Positions 13,101 to 22,107 of a stretch of 64,000 bases of DNA are shown in pieces (the first letter of the stretch is position 1; each line of letters starts with the position of its first letter). The notes beneath the pieces are model-generated. The model was not told the DNA's origin. It searched no databases and saw only the letters and a list, made by a program, of their open reading frames with translations. Made by a program: the position numbers and the translations under genes. The stretch is from Lytechinus pictus (Eukaryota; Echinodermata; Echinoidea; Temnopleuroida; Toxopneustidae), in NCBI RefSeq assembly GCF_037042905.1, contig NC_087257.1, positions 13,180,001 to 13,244,000 of the forward strand, written 5' to 3'.

Positions 13101-16100
13101 AAGAGAGGCGATTTATTTGAGAAAAAAAATTGTGACGGAGATGACGCATTAACAGTGTACATGTTTAAAAAGACCCCAAAATTATAACTTAGTCCCCATA
13201 AAGATCGCGCCAAACAGTATTTCCATAATCTACAGATGTACAAATATATTAAACAGACAAAAAGAAAGTTTAGAAATAGTTTTGAATTTCATCATCCCAC
13301 AATGGTCGAAAATATACACTTATTGAAGAATGACCCATATATTCTGACTCCCCATTAACACATTGGGGAGATCCATGTGAAAAGGTCAAAATGATGCACT
13401 AAAAATGTAATTCATGTTCACTCATGCATTAAATTTAAATTTGATAATTCTTGAAATTAGCTCTAAGAACCTAAATTAATAATGATTGATCATTAATTTA
13501 TCACTACACCCTCATCTTTGCAAGTTCCAGGGGATTCGCCTCTCAAAAAATGAAAGAAATTGGAAGGCTAATTCCTGCCCACCCTAATTTTCATACCCTT
13601 TGTTTAAGTGGGTAGTGCTCACCCAAGCACGAATAGTTTTCCAACTTTTTGGTGTCATTTGAAAGTTTACTTTATTGGCTTTCCATATATATAAGTATTT
13701 TTCCCCAAGGTGACATATTTTTTGTTTGGCAGCCATTTCAAAAGTGTATAGTTTTTTTTTAGACGCATTGTATATCTACCTCTCTTACATTTGCTACCCC
13801 CTCCTCATTCTCTCTCTCTCTCTCTCTCTCTCTACCCCCTCTCTCCCTCTTAATCCTAAACAATATAAATATAGATATATTCATTATTTTTCATTTTTCA
13901 TTTCATGGTTTATTTATTTCCAGTAAAACAGTCATACACATACTGCAGCTAAAAAGCTGAAATGTATGTATTTACAAAGGTATAACAATTGCACATGTAG
14001 CATAAAACAATTATGTAATAATGATAAAACTAATGGTACATTTAAAAAAATTCCAGTATACAATGAAATTATACACTTTACGAGTTATTAAGAAGATCAA
14101 TAAAATACGGTATTGCACTATGTTTAAAACGGGAGGTCCTGCATTTGTATGAATATAAATATGAATATTAATATTACTACATAATATGAATATAGATATG
14201 ATTATGAATATAAATATAAATGTAAATATGGATATAAATATAGATATGCATATTAATATAAATATGAATATGACTATAGATATAGATATGAATATGAACA
14301 TGAAATATAAATATAAAGTTAAATTTAAATGAAAATATAGTTCATCAACCTTGATAAGCCTAGTATAACAAAGTATTATGACAAAATGTAGTATTGTTTA
14401 AGAAGGTATGATTTATTATTTCGTTTGATTGGTTTTAAAGACTGACTGGATTCAATATCTGTCGGTAGATCATTCCAAAGCTCAAAATCCCAACGAAAGC
14501 ACTAATCAGGCCAACGTTGGTTTTATTTCATAGACAAGTGATGGTCTAAAATGACTTCGAGCAAAATAGGAATGGGCTATTACACAGAAAACACTTGGAA
14601 AGCGTACGGCTATTATGAAATTAATATAATAAATGTTTGCAACTTTTATCATTTGTATAGATGTTCAAGCGATCAATACTGTTGTGGAACACGCAGCTGT
14701 TGTTATTACTCACGTGGCGCACATTTTTATAGCCTCTGGTATTTCTGGTAGGTATATCAATAATTTCATTAGCAATTTCTATCTTCATGATTTTTCGCCA
14801 GTGAACCCATTTTCTTTTTTTTTTCACTTCTGGTTGACAATGTAAATAAATTGAGTATGTCAATATAGCCTGCCAGTGTAATTTATGTGTAAGCTTCTTG
14901 CACTATTGTCATAGGTAGCTTTCATTAAAGTATTTCCCCTTTCTTAAAAAACACTCTCGAATGGACCGTTTCATTATTTTGGTTAATTGGAAGACAAATC
15001 TAACTCAGCAATGTATCACGCCTCTGACATCAGTATACAGGACAGGTGTTAGGAACGGGGTTAGGGGGTTATCCCTAGTCCGGCATTACTACTCGCCTCT
15101 CCCCCTAACTGGGGTAGAAGTATTCTCAGTATATTATCATCATCCTTTTCACTCTCAGGTTCGGTATCATCCTGTTCATCCTCATCTGTTCAGGAGCTAG
15201 CGGGGCGTATTACAGAAAACGACAACGCATAGTCGTTCGAACACACCCCGCCCCGGTAGTACAACACCCCAACGCAGTACACCAGACCATGGTCGTTTCA
15301 GCGACAGGTAATAACATATTTTCGCATGGAATCGCTATACGCAGACGCTTTCCACAACGCATTAATTCCTTTGAAAATGCAAGTCAAATCACAATGTACA
15401 GAGGACATTGTCGAAAGTTGGTGGACCGCGGGACAGCACATCGTCTTAAGACTCGGACCGGATAAAACTCGCAAAAAAATGTGTCGTTAACTTTGTCCAC
15501 AGTCCAGGACGACACTTCTGTTTTTATTCACCGAATTTCGACAAAGCCTCCTTTGTTATGAAGGGCTTTTGACAATAGATTCTCTGCGTTATAGAAAGCG
15601 TCTGCGAAGTGATTGCTAAAATGCCCGAAATAGGGCTCCAAAGCAACAGCCACACCACACGCGTGACCAAGAAATTTCCAAACACCCCCTAAACGAGTTT
15701 TTCTCTGTGTGCAAAATAACCCCCTAAACAAGTTTTTCGCGGGGTTTATTTACACATTTTGGCCCCTAAACGTCGCCAAAGTATGACCTCGGGGGAAAAA
15801 GCTTGGGAGAAAACATACCCTAAATACGTTTGACCCCGCGATTGACCATTGACCAGTCTTTCAAAACCACCCTTTTTTCTTGAAAATCTGTGTTTTTGAT
15901 ACCCTTAAGTTCTTAACGAGTCCATATATTTGACTGCCCCCCCCCCCCCCCGGGCTCCACACCGACCGATGGTGTGTCATTGAATATAACGTTAAAGCTT
16001 TAGTCGATATAGAGTTGATTTCGGCGGTGCAACTGAGATATATAATTTTTTTTTCAAGGTTTTTTTTTTATATAAAAACTTCTTCAGCCGTACATCTCCA

Positions 16101-17602
16101 AATTTCGATTCCTAAAAAGCATACCGACCAATTTGCATATGAAAATAACATTTACGAAGAGATTAACACCAGATTGTGCTTTCTTCCAAGAGCGGATATC
16201 TCTCCCGCAGGGATCCAGGGGCTGGAAAATTTGACAAGCAAAAAAAAAAGTTATCACCCCAAATCCAAATGTCAGGTATTTGACAAGCAAAAAAAAAAGA
16301 AGGTTATCACCCCAAAAGTAAGGTCATCTCGTCCAAGATACATGTTTTATTTAGATTTTGAATGATGTATTTCTTTCCATCCATCGTAAATGACAAAAAA
16401 TAGTAGGGGGACATTTGATATTGTGTCCCCCTACTATTTTGGGTAGAGGGACGCGTCCCCCTGGGATTTCCGCCTATTCTTTCTGCTACATGAAATCAGC
16501 AATATTGTTCAAAATGATTTTTTTATATCATTTAAACATTCAAATCGCTTTCATTTCGTATTTGTGTACGTGGTACATATTTGTTTGCCCTAAAATATAC
16601 AAAATATTGAATAGACGCTTATTCAATCCCTCAGTCATCTTTCATTAGAGCATAATATAGTACATATATAGTTAAACATGTTACAGTTGTATTCTTTTTT
16701 GTTTTATCAATATTACAAACATGTTGTCGTATGTTAAACTATATATTTTATTTCTAAAGTTGATGTGTCTGTATCCTGATGGTTGTTATGCATTATGAAA
16801 ACAATAAAAAGATATCATAAATGTCAGTCATTATCATGTATCTTCACGTGATTGGACAACTTGAATTTAGCGAAATGGAATTTTAGTTGACAATGATTGA
16901 ACGCAAGCTTCTTTTAATGAAACTTCTTTTCTAAAGGATTCACTTTAGAAAAGAAAACAAGCCGAATTAGGTCTTCACACCACTGGGGAATAATTGTTAA
17001 GTAACAAAGAAATCATAAAGAATAATAATTTAAAGTGATTGGTTAACATTGGTTTGACTTTTTAAAAATCTGAGCTAGAAGGTCACACTTGTCACCTGTG
17101 TGTGTGATATGTTACAAAAATGAAGCCCAGAAAAAATTGCGTTCGTAAATAATTATTTAGTGCTTCAAAAATTGAAATATAAAGTGACCGAAAACACCAT
17201 CTTAATTTCATCCCATACACTTATGTGTACTATTTAGGCGTCTTGTAGACGCCTTTTTACAAAATCGGGGTTTGCTTTGTAGTTTTAGCTTTTTATTCTC
17301 AATAATGGTTGTTTTCAGGGTTTATTAGTTCTAATACATGCACTTGTACACATGTTTCATCTTGGTTTGAGAATTTTTTAAATCGGCTGCTCACAAAGTT
17401 AAACAATACCTTTAAGTGTAATATATATATCGTCTTATTTCTTTTATCATTATCTTCAGCATCATCGGGATATTCCGGCTATCCAAACCCACCACCTACG
17501 TACAACCAGGTGATTGCTACCACTGGTCCAAATATGGGTGTAACATCGTACCCCGTGGGGTACAATTCAGCTCCTCAAGGGGCGACGGTTCATCATTATT
17601 AA
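7099..17602 (+). CDS. VOPP1/WBP1-like transmembrane protein, five coding exons (gene span)
   Basis: Exons 7099-7149, 8804-8859, 14661-14747, 15159-15307 and 17460-17602 join in phase through GT-AG introns to give 161 residues. Residues 1-22 form a signal peptide. A luminal or extracellular Cys-rich segment follows, with C24, C37, C43-C44, C49-C50 and the motif QYCCGTRSCC. A membrane segment (about 61-82) begins with LWYFWF. Basic residues RKRQR follow it, and the tail holds a PPTY (PPxY) motif at 126-129. In VOPP1 and WBP1 the CCG-CC cluster, the LWYFWF membrane start and the PPxY tail occur in this order; WBP1 binds WW domains such as YAP, and VOPP1 acts in endolysosomal membranes. The wider Shisa superfamily shares the layout. 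Family assignment is strong; VOPP1 versus WBP1 is undecided. Intron 2 carries large nested transposons. Confidence 0.85.
8370..8795 (+). mobile_element. LINE 3'-end fragment with TTGAACC tail
   Basis: AT-rich sequence ends with GAATAAAACCTTGAACC, repeating CTTGAAC. This pattern is typical of the 3' tail of L2/CR1-like LINEs. It stops about 10 bp before the acceptor of exon 2. No coding part was seen. Confidence 0.45.
8804..8859 (+). CDS. VOPP1-like exon 2
   Basis: A 56-bp exon after TTTGTTTTATTCCAG. It encodes SVDALSCSYSTYGFYQYY plus two bases of the next codon and ends before GTAAGC. It supplies the signal-cleavage region and the first conserved cysteine. Its phase joins exons 1 and 3. Confidence 0.8.
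11207..11370. mobile_element. small MITE with AGTGGCGTAT ends
   Basis: AGTGGCGTATGC on the left and its inverted partner GATACGCCACT on the right bound a 164-bp sequence with a C run. CAGTGGCGTA ends are common on short elements in animal genomes. It lies inside the 3.2 kb element. Confidence 0.55.
11540..11653 (+). CDS. 37-codon transposon-borne frame, charged helical motif
   Basis: Starts directly after an acceptor-like TTTTCAG and encodes MVLSAAERAKNYRERMKRDP then DRRRQYLEKERDG and a stop. The AERAKNYRERMKRDP pattern, an arginine/lysine-rich helix, resembles the start of many uncharacterised animal transposon-associated proteins (from memory). The frame may be the first exon of a lost protein. 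The reading runs into the 355-bp tandem repeat. Confidence 0.4.
   Translation: MVLSAAERAKNYRERMKRDPDRRRQYLEKERDGLFYV
11634..12480. repeat. degenerate tandem repeat, period about 355 bp, 2.4 copies
   Basis: GATGGGTTGTTCTAYGTTTG then ATGTTACAGGTGAAAATTG begins copies at about 11634 and 11992, with a diverged third copy at about 12352. The copies stay similar through GTGTGCTTA, ACATTTCAGATGTTCTAG and ACATGTGTCCTTATT. Confidence 0.75.
13800..13860. repeat. TC microsatellite
   Basis: A CTCTCTCT run next to CCCC-rich sequence just outside the fold-back element. Confidence 0.7.
14150..14340. repeat. AT-rich minisatellite (ATATAAATATGAATATR-like)
   Basis: Words of six bases such as ATATAA, ATATGA and ATAGAT repeat throughout, so the reading frames over this tract are artefacts. 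Confidence 0.7.
14370..14495 (-). pseudogene. LINE C-terminal fragment (minus)
   Basis: Minus translation gives LWNDLPTDIESSQSLKPIK, the usual end of jockey/L2-like LINE proteins. No other part of the element was recognised here. Confidence 0.5.
14661..14747 (+). CDS. VOPP1-like exon 3 (Cys-rich core)
   Basis: After the acceptor TTTGTATAG this exon encodes RCSSDQYCCGTRSCCYYSRG and then AHFYSLWYF. It carries the diagnostic CCG-CC cluster and the start of the membrane segment. It ends two bases into the next codon before GTAGGT. Confidence 0.85.
15159..15307 (+). CDS. VOPP1-like exon 4 (transmembrane segment and basic stop)
   Basis: After TTTTCACTCTCAG this exon encodes FGIILFILICSGASGAYY and then RKRQRIVV. 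It completes the membrane helix and gives cytosolic basic residues. It ends one base into a codon before GTAATA. Codons are GC-richer than the flanks. Confidence 0.85.
15530..15960. repeat. interspersed repeat with CCCCCTAAACRAGTTTTTC words
   Basis: The phrase CCCCCTAAACAAGTTTTTC occurs twice and CCCCTAAACGTCG once, followed by a C run at 15938-15951. It is probably a TE fragment of unknown class. Confidence 0.4.
16200..16340. repeat. internal duplication with TTTGACAAGC and TTATCACCCC words
   Basis: Two near-identical units (TTTGACAAGCAAAAAAAA followed by GTTATCACCCCAAA) lie about 58 bp apart. Confidence 0.55.
16397..16440. repeat. perfect 17-bp stem hairpin
   Basis: AAAATAGTAGGGGGACA, a 10-base spacer and the exact reverse complement. 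It lies in intron 4 of the VOPP1-like gene. No T run marks it as a terminator and its role is unknown. Confidence 0.75.
17460..17602 (+). CDS. VOPP1-like exon 5 (PPxY tail)
   Basis: After TTATCATTATCTTCAG this exon encodes SSGYSGYPNPPPTYNQVIAT, a Tyr/Gly/Pro-rich end and ATVHHY, then TAA. PPTY is a WW-domain ligand motif. Confidence 0.85.
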
Positions 17603-18890
17603 TGCTGTATCTTTGAGGTGTCTAGATACTTTTCCTACTCATTCCTTTACTTCATCTTCCCCCTTCTTGTTCTTCCTCTTCTCTCTCCCTTTTTTCTTTT
17701 CATCCTCCTTTTACATCTAGTCTTTGATCTTTTTCTTCCTCCTCACTTTTAATTCTTCATTTTCTTCTTCATCATTATGACAAAGGAAGATATCTACCAA
17801 TTGTTTTGACAGTTTGCTTCTGATTTTATTATTATTATTATTTGGGGGGTTTCGTTTGTTGGCTGTTAAACACATTCTAAATAGTTTTTATTCTACATAA
17901 GACTCAATAGTACTCTACGATATTGGTGACATGAGACCCCTCCTTGGTATCGTTTCTCTTGCCTAATCTTGAAACCAGATTCATGCTTTTTTTTTTGAGA
18001 TATTTACTTTTGTTATTTAACAAAGCAATCAAGTGTCGTTCAGTTAAGAGAACTCCCCAATGTCTGATTTTAACTTTTTCTACACAATGAATTCAAAACT
18101 TAAATAATGTTGATATATATTCTGATACCTTATCTTGAAGTACATTCATAGATAGATTATTATCAAGTTAATAGCTGAGAGAGATAACGCAGTAGTGGAG
18201 GTGATATGGTGTGGTCGGTCAAATACCTTTTATTGTAGTACCCTGTGATGTGGTTCAAACTGGTACCTTCTTGACATGCTTGATGTGTACATGCATTACT
18301 ACTGCAAGGGAGAAAGTCTGTGCATGTACAGTATATGGGAGACATTGAGCTTCTATGTTATCTATACATCAGAAATATCTCTGTATCAAAATATCTTATT
18401 GGTATTTTTCAAGAACAAGCAAGAACATATCTGACAATCATAAAATTGTACATAATTTTTATTTTAACAATGAATGATTTGAATGCTATACGTGGTGAAT
18501 TGGAATAGTTGTTAGTTATTGATCTATACACATCAAAAGAGCAGCTCTTGGGGTGTAGTGAATTGCAAAGATTCATTAGCATTTCATTGGACCTAGAGAG
18601 GTAAATTTTTATAGGGTGAACGATTTTGATATATCTCTGATACCACATTTCTGGGTTTATATTGTGTTGACTGTAGTAACTGCAGACTTTTTTCCAAGGA
18701 ACTTTGTGTATATTTATCGAATGTAATAAACTCAGTGTGTGCAAAATCGTTTCATACAATCATTGCAGCTTAGAAATGTACAACTCGTTTCATATTCACA
18801 TATCTTCTTTTTTAGTTGTTTTCTTTATACCAAGGGCTTTCGAGTGCAATCTCTGTAAATATTGTATTTCTTGAATAAAGACAATGTATT
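17603..18890 (+). other. probable 3' UTR of the VOPP1-like gene
   Basis: No exon or repeat of note occurs other than a pyrimidine-rich stretch (17625-17770). Candidate poly(A) signals AATAAA lie at 18725-18730 and 18874-18879. Confidence 0.5.
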
Positions 18891-18998
18891 CTTTCTGTAA
18901 TTGTCATGGTGTATAATTTGTACTTAATCAGGAAACGTTTCAAGGCAAAATCATTTGTATATACCCAGAGAAATAGATCTTGGGAGGCATGGGGGTAA

Positions 18999-19242
18999 CA
19001 CTTCAAAAACTCTGGTGTTGATTTAACACCAGCATGGAATCTATATATATGTCCACACCAGAGAGGTGTGAAACAACACCAGTTTGTTTTTGGTCTAACA
19101 CCAGATAGGTGTTCATACAACACCAATTAGTATTAAAACTGCATCGGTTTGATTCCAAACTGGTGTTGTTTCAACACTTCTCTGGTGTGGACATGTATAA
19201 ATTCCGGGCTGGTGTTAAATCAACACCAGAGTTTTTACAGTG
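18999..19242. mobile_element. palindromic GGTGTTR-rich MITE
   Basis: Ends CACTTCAAAAACTCTGGTG and the inverted CACTGTAAAAACTCTGGTG; the long arms fold back nearly end to end. It is related to the element at 6026-6266. It sits between the two convergent genes. Confidence 0.8.
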
Positions 19243-20262
19243 AATGCACCCCCCCCCCCATTATTTTGACAACTTGAAATATTCATAATACCCATACAAT
19301 GCAAAATATATGTTTTAAGAATCACTCAAAAATATTTTAAAACCATTAAACAACTGCCCTTTTCATGTAAAATCTGTTACATAATCAGGTGCCCTGAGCG
19401 CGCCAAAAATGTGGGACATTTTTTTTTCACATTTGCCCAACCCCCCTTCATCTGGAACATGGATCGACATCCCAGTGTATAACCACTGTATTCATAGTAT
19501 CAGGATGAAAAATGTAACTAATTATGAAGTAAAGGACAGATTAGCTCAAGATGAAAGGCTTCTACTCAGGAACTGCAACACATACAGCACTGGAAATGGA
19601 ATCATTTTTTCGGTACATTTTGCTAGAATCCAGAATAAGAAAAAGTGCAAAAATGGCTTAAATTAGACTTATGATAATTGATAACAGAAATTGCACATGA
19701 CAAAAAATTCTACTCCTTTGTATACATTAACTTCTTTATTTCATTTTAAAATCAGCTTCTCACATAACATAATTTCAAGCAGTATCTACAATCAGATACA
19801 AGGGTATTAAACATGGCAGGCTTCTATACAAACCAATATTTTAATGTAAACACAATTTTTTTACTCTCTCTACAGTACATGTACATATGATACAATCTAC
19901 ACTCTACATTACAGAAAAGAATATATACATTTATATATCTAATTTACATACTGATATTACAAACTTTGTCTTACAAAAGAATATATTTGCAAAAAAAGTT
20001 TTACATAAAAAAGCTCTAAAAACACTTCCTGTGTCTAAATCGATACACAGATATTGGATAAATTATGGGGTTATGACAGGCCCTTTGATTGGAAGAGTGG
20101 GTAATAATTTCAATTTTGGTGTTGGCGTGGGTGACAAGGAGCATAATTAGGTTGCAGGATCATAGCTAAATGGAGGTTTATAAATACAAATCACGGCAAC
20201 ATGGCCACATGAGCCCGTCAAAGGCAGCATCAAAGGGCATTTCTACACAGCTCATTTTGTAG

Positions 20263-20520
20263 AATAAATAATAATAATATAGTGTATTTCTAAAGTGCCA
20301 AATCCACATTGATTATGTGCCCAAGGCGCTGAAAAAAAGAAATAAGAACAATTACATGGAGCAGGAAGAGACAAGGATAAAAGAAACACAGTCATGACAA
20401 TGAGAGGAAACTACTGGAAGGCAATTTTAAACAAATGGGTTTTTAGAAAAATTTAGAAACAATCGATGTTTGAAATATGAATGGAATATGGCAACCGATT
20501 CCACAAAGATGGTCCTCATG
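20263..20520 (-). pseudogene. LINE 3' fragment related to 4340-4790
   Basis: Shares the (AAT)n tail and the phrases CTAAAGTGCCAAATCCACA, ATTACATGGAGCAGGAAG and ACACAGTCATGACAATGAGA with the copy at 4340. It has no catalytic domain. Confidence 0.6.
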
Positions 20521-20974
20521 ATTTCTTTTAGGAACTGCAAGCAATTTTGAATCAGAAGATCTTAAACGTGAACGTCATACATGTAGCACCATAGTTTGGA
20601 GACTCCCACCAAAGGGAGAAAACAAAAGATCTTTTTACATGTTCAATTAAATATTTCAAGGTCAGTGAATATGCACAACATATTTTATGCTAAAAATATT
20701 TTAAGAATGAAGGCAGAAAAAGTCCTAGTAATTAATGTGCTGTACATAAAGGCAACTTATATATTTACAGTGATAAATTCATGACTTAAGTACAATCACC
20801 ATAGACAAGAATAGAACACAATTCAAACATTTTAGGCATTTCTCGATACTCTCAACACCCAATCCTCCTTAATAAGTAATATCTGTTGAATTAGACAGGG
20901 TCAAACTTTTGAGTTTGGATTAATACAGGAGTGATTGACAGTGTCACTGAAACAAAGTTTATAGAAACACGGGT

Positions 20975-21110
20975 TGTGTGGTCCAGTGGTTAAAGCATTG
21001 GACTCACAAGGTTGTGAGTTCAAATCCCCACTCTGCCACTGTCTCCACTTTGATAAAAAGGCCCCAGAGTAATATCTGTCGTCGAAAAGGTCAGCCATTA
21101 TGACTGATTA
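20975..21110 (+). mobile_element. tRNA-derived SINE fragment
   Basis: The head GTGGTCCAGTGGTTAAAGC (A-box-like) and GAGTTCAAATCCCC (B-box) look like a tRNA. The body differs from the (AAT)n-tailed family. No clover-leaf with a matched acceptor stem was seen, so it is not called a tRNA gene. Confidence 0.65.
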
Positions 21111-21437
21111 ACCTAGACGTAAACATGTTTCCTAGGTAATTGGTTATACACCAGCTTGGCGTTTACCAGCAAAATGCTGTCCTGCCGAGTTCCTACGGGA
21201 GTTACCATAAACAGAAACAGAATTCAGATACAGGAACAAAATTGAAAATCACTTTTAGGATTACACTAGAAGAGCTGAATGTAATATTAGAAGGAGACAT
21301 GTTGTACAACTTTTTTTACACAGAAAGAGCCAGGTCAAACAGACTTTTTAAAGAGCAACCTTGTGTCACAACGTACTTACGCCCCTGACAATTGCCCATC
21401 TAAATTTCTCTCAAGAAACAGACTCATAATCTGAACT

Positions 21438-21716
21438 CTGGATCCTGTCATACAAAGAATTGCTATTGATTCGATCAGCCGCAACTATGGAAAGCCAGCA
21501 ACGTCAACATCTAAAATGCATGTTTGTTCCCCCAAAAAAACTTCTAGATACGATGTATAATGACACATTCACTGATGTCTTGACAATTCAGTGTGCTCCT
21601 CTTTGCTCACAAACGACATTGTGCAAATATCCTGAATGAAAAATTATGACAATGATGGATTTCCATATAGTTGAGGTTGATTGGATCAATCACAACTCTT
21701 TGCACTTTGACAATAG
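21438..21716. mobile_element. MITE, family with copies at 39858 and 60172
   Basis: The ends fold back (CAAAGAATTGCTATTGATT against AATCACAACTCTTTG). The core CAACTATGGAAAGCCAGCAA and GACATTGTGCAAATATCCTG recur in the two other copies. Confidence 0.75.
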
Positions 21717-21720
21717 TCCA

Positions 21721-21912
21721 TTGGGCATTGCAAAACGCTTTCTTTAAATTGCAAATAAAGTGCAAGCCCCAAAATCATCTGTAATGGAGCGCTGCAAGAA
21801 AGTTGATCTGTAATTGAATACAAATCAACTAAAAATTTGTGTTTAATTAAATGACAAATGCGTGATTTTGGGACTTGATTGGGAATAAGCTGAAAGTTTC
21901 TTGCAACACCTC
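21721..21912. mobile_element. MITE with GCATTGCAA ends, relative of 36232-36452
   Basis: GGGCATTGCAA on the left, and TTGCAACACCTC as an imperfect inverted partner on the right. The core is made of AATTGCAAAT and CAATCAA words. Confidence 0.5.
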
Positions 21913-22023
21913 ATAATCCTAAGCTAAAATTGTGGGAAGCATTATGGATCTTTCAGCTCTTGCAGCTCTGCAAGTGCCTACATCTCACCATGATCTCAAA
22001 ATGTGATGTGTTCGTACTTTGAA

Positions 22024-22107
22024 TCACGTTGCTACATAGTAGTTGGAGAAGGCAGATCCAACTGGAGAGGCAACCAGAAATTCAATATCTCTGATCGGAA
22101 CAAAATG
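22024..22107 (-). CDS. TROAP-like exon 14 (C-terminus)
   Basis: After TTTTTTACTCTCAG this exon encodes HFVPIRDIEFLVASPVGSAF, then SNYYVAT and TGA. PVGSA matches the end of human TROAP as I recall it. Phase 0. Confidence 0.8.
   Translation of the reverse strand, partial: HFVPIRDIEFLVASPVGSAFSNYYVAT

Larger units (their letters stand above)
10104..13339. mobile_element. nested 3.2 kb inverted-repeat element with iterons, TA target duplication
   Basis: Terminal inverted repeats TATGGGTCATTCTTCAATAA (continuing GTGTATATTTT) at both ends are flanked by TA. Removing the element and one TA rejoins the arm of the surrounding fold-back element exactly as in its other arm (CCCTATTCT). At least eight copies of CGTCATCTCCGTCACG or near matches lie inside in both orientations (about 10503, 10697, 10853, 10869, 10886, 12733, 12749, 12766, 13133). 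TA duplication suggests the Tc1/mariner group, but no transposase was found. Confidence 0.75.
8877..13772. mobile_element. fold-back transposon, about 4.9 kb including a nested insertion
   Basis: Long inverted arms: the left arm (8877-9330) begins TGCGTCTCAAAAAAAACTAT and runs through GGCTGCCAAACAAAAAATAT. The right arm repeats this inverted up to 13770. The right arm is split: its inner part ends at 10103 and resumes at 13342, on either side of an inserted element. A further partial copy of the right arm lies at 9700-9990. No long coding frame of its own was seen. Confidence 0.8.
19725..22023 (-). other. probable 3' UTR of the TROAP-like gene
   Basis: Follows the stop codon at 22024-22026 on the minus strand. 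A minus-strand AATAAA lies at 19735-19740. Four TE pieces are embedded (20263, 20975, 21438, 21721). The extent is inferred. Confidence 0.4.

Noticed and set aside
14011-14301. Ile/Phe-rich 96-codon minus-strand frame
   Set aside because: It is the translation of an ATATAA-type minisatellite.
20975-21060. Possible tRNA gene
   Set aside because: A-box and B-box-like words are present but no acceptor stem or clover-leaf closes; it is better explained as a SINE head.
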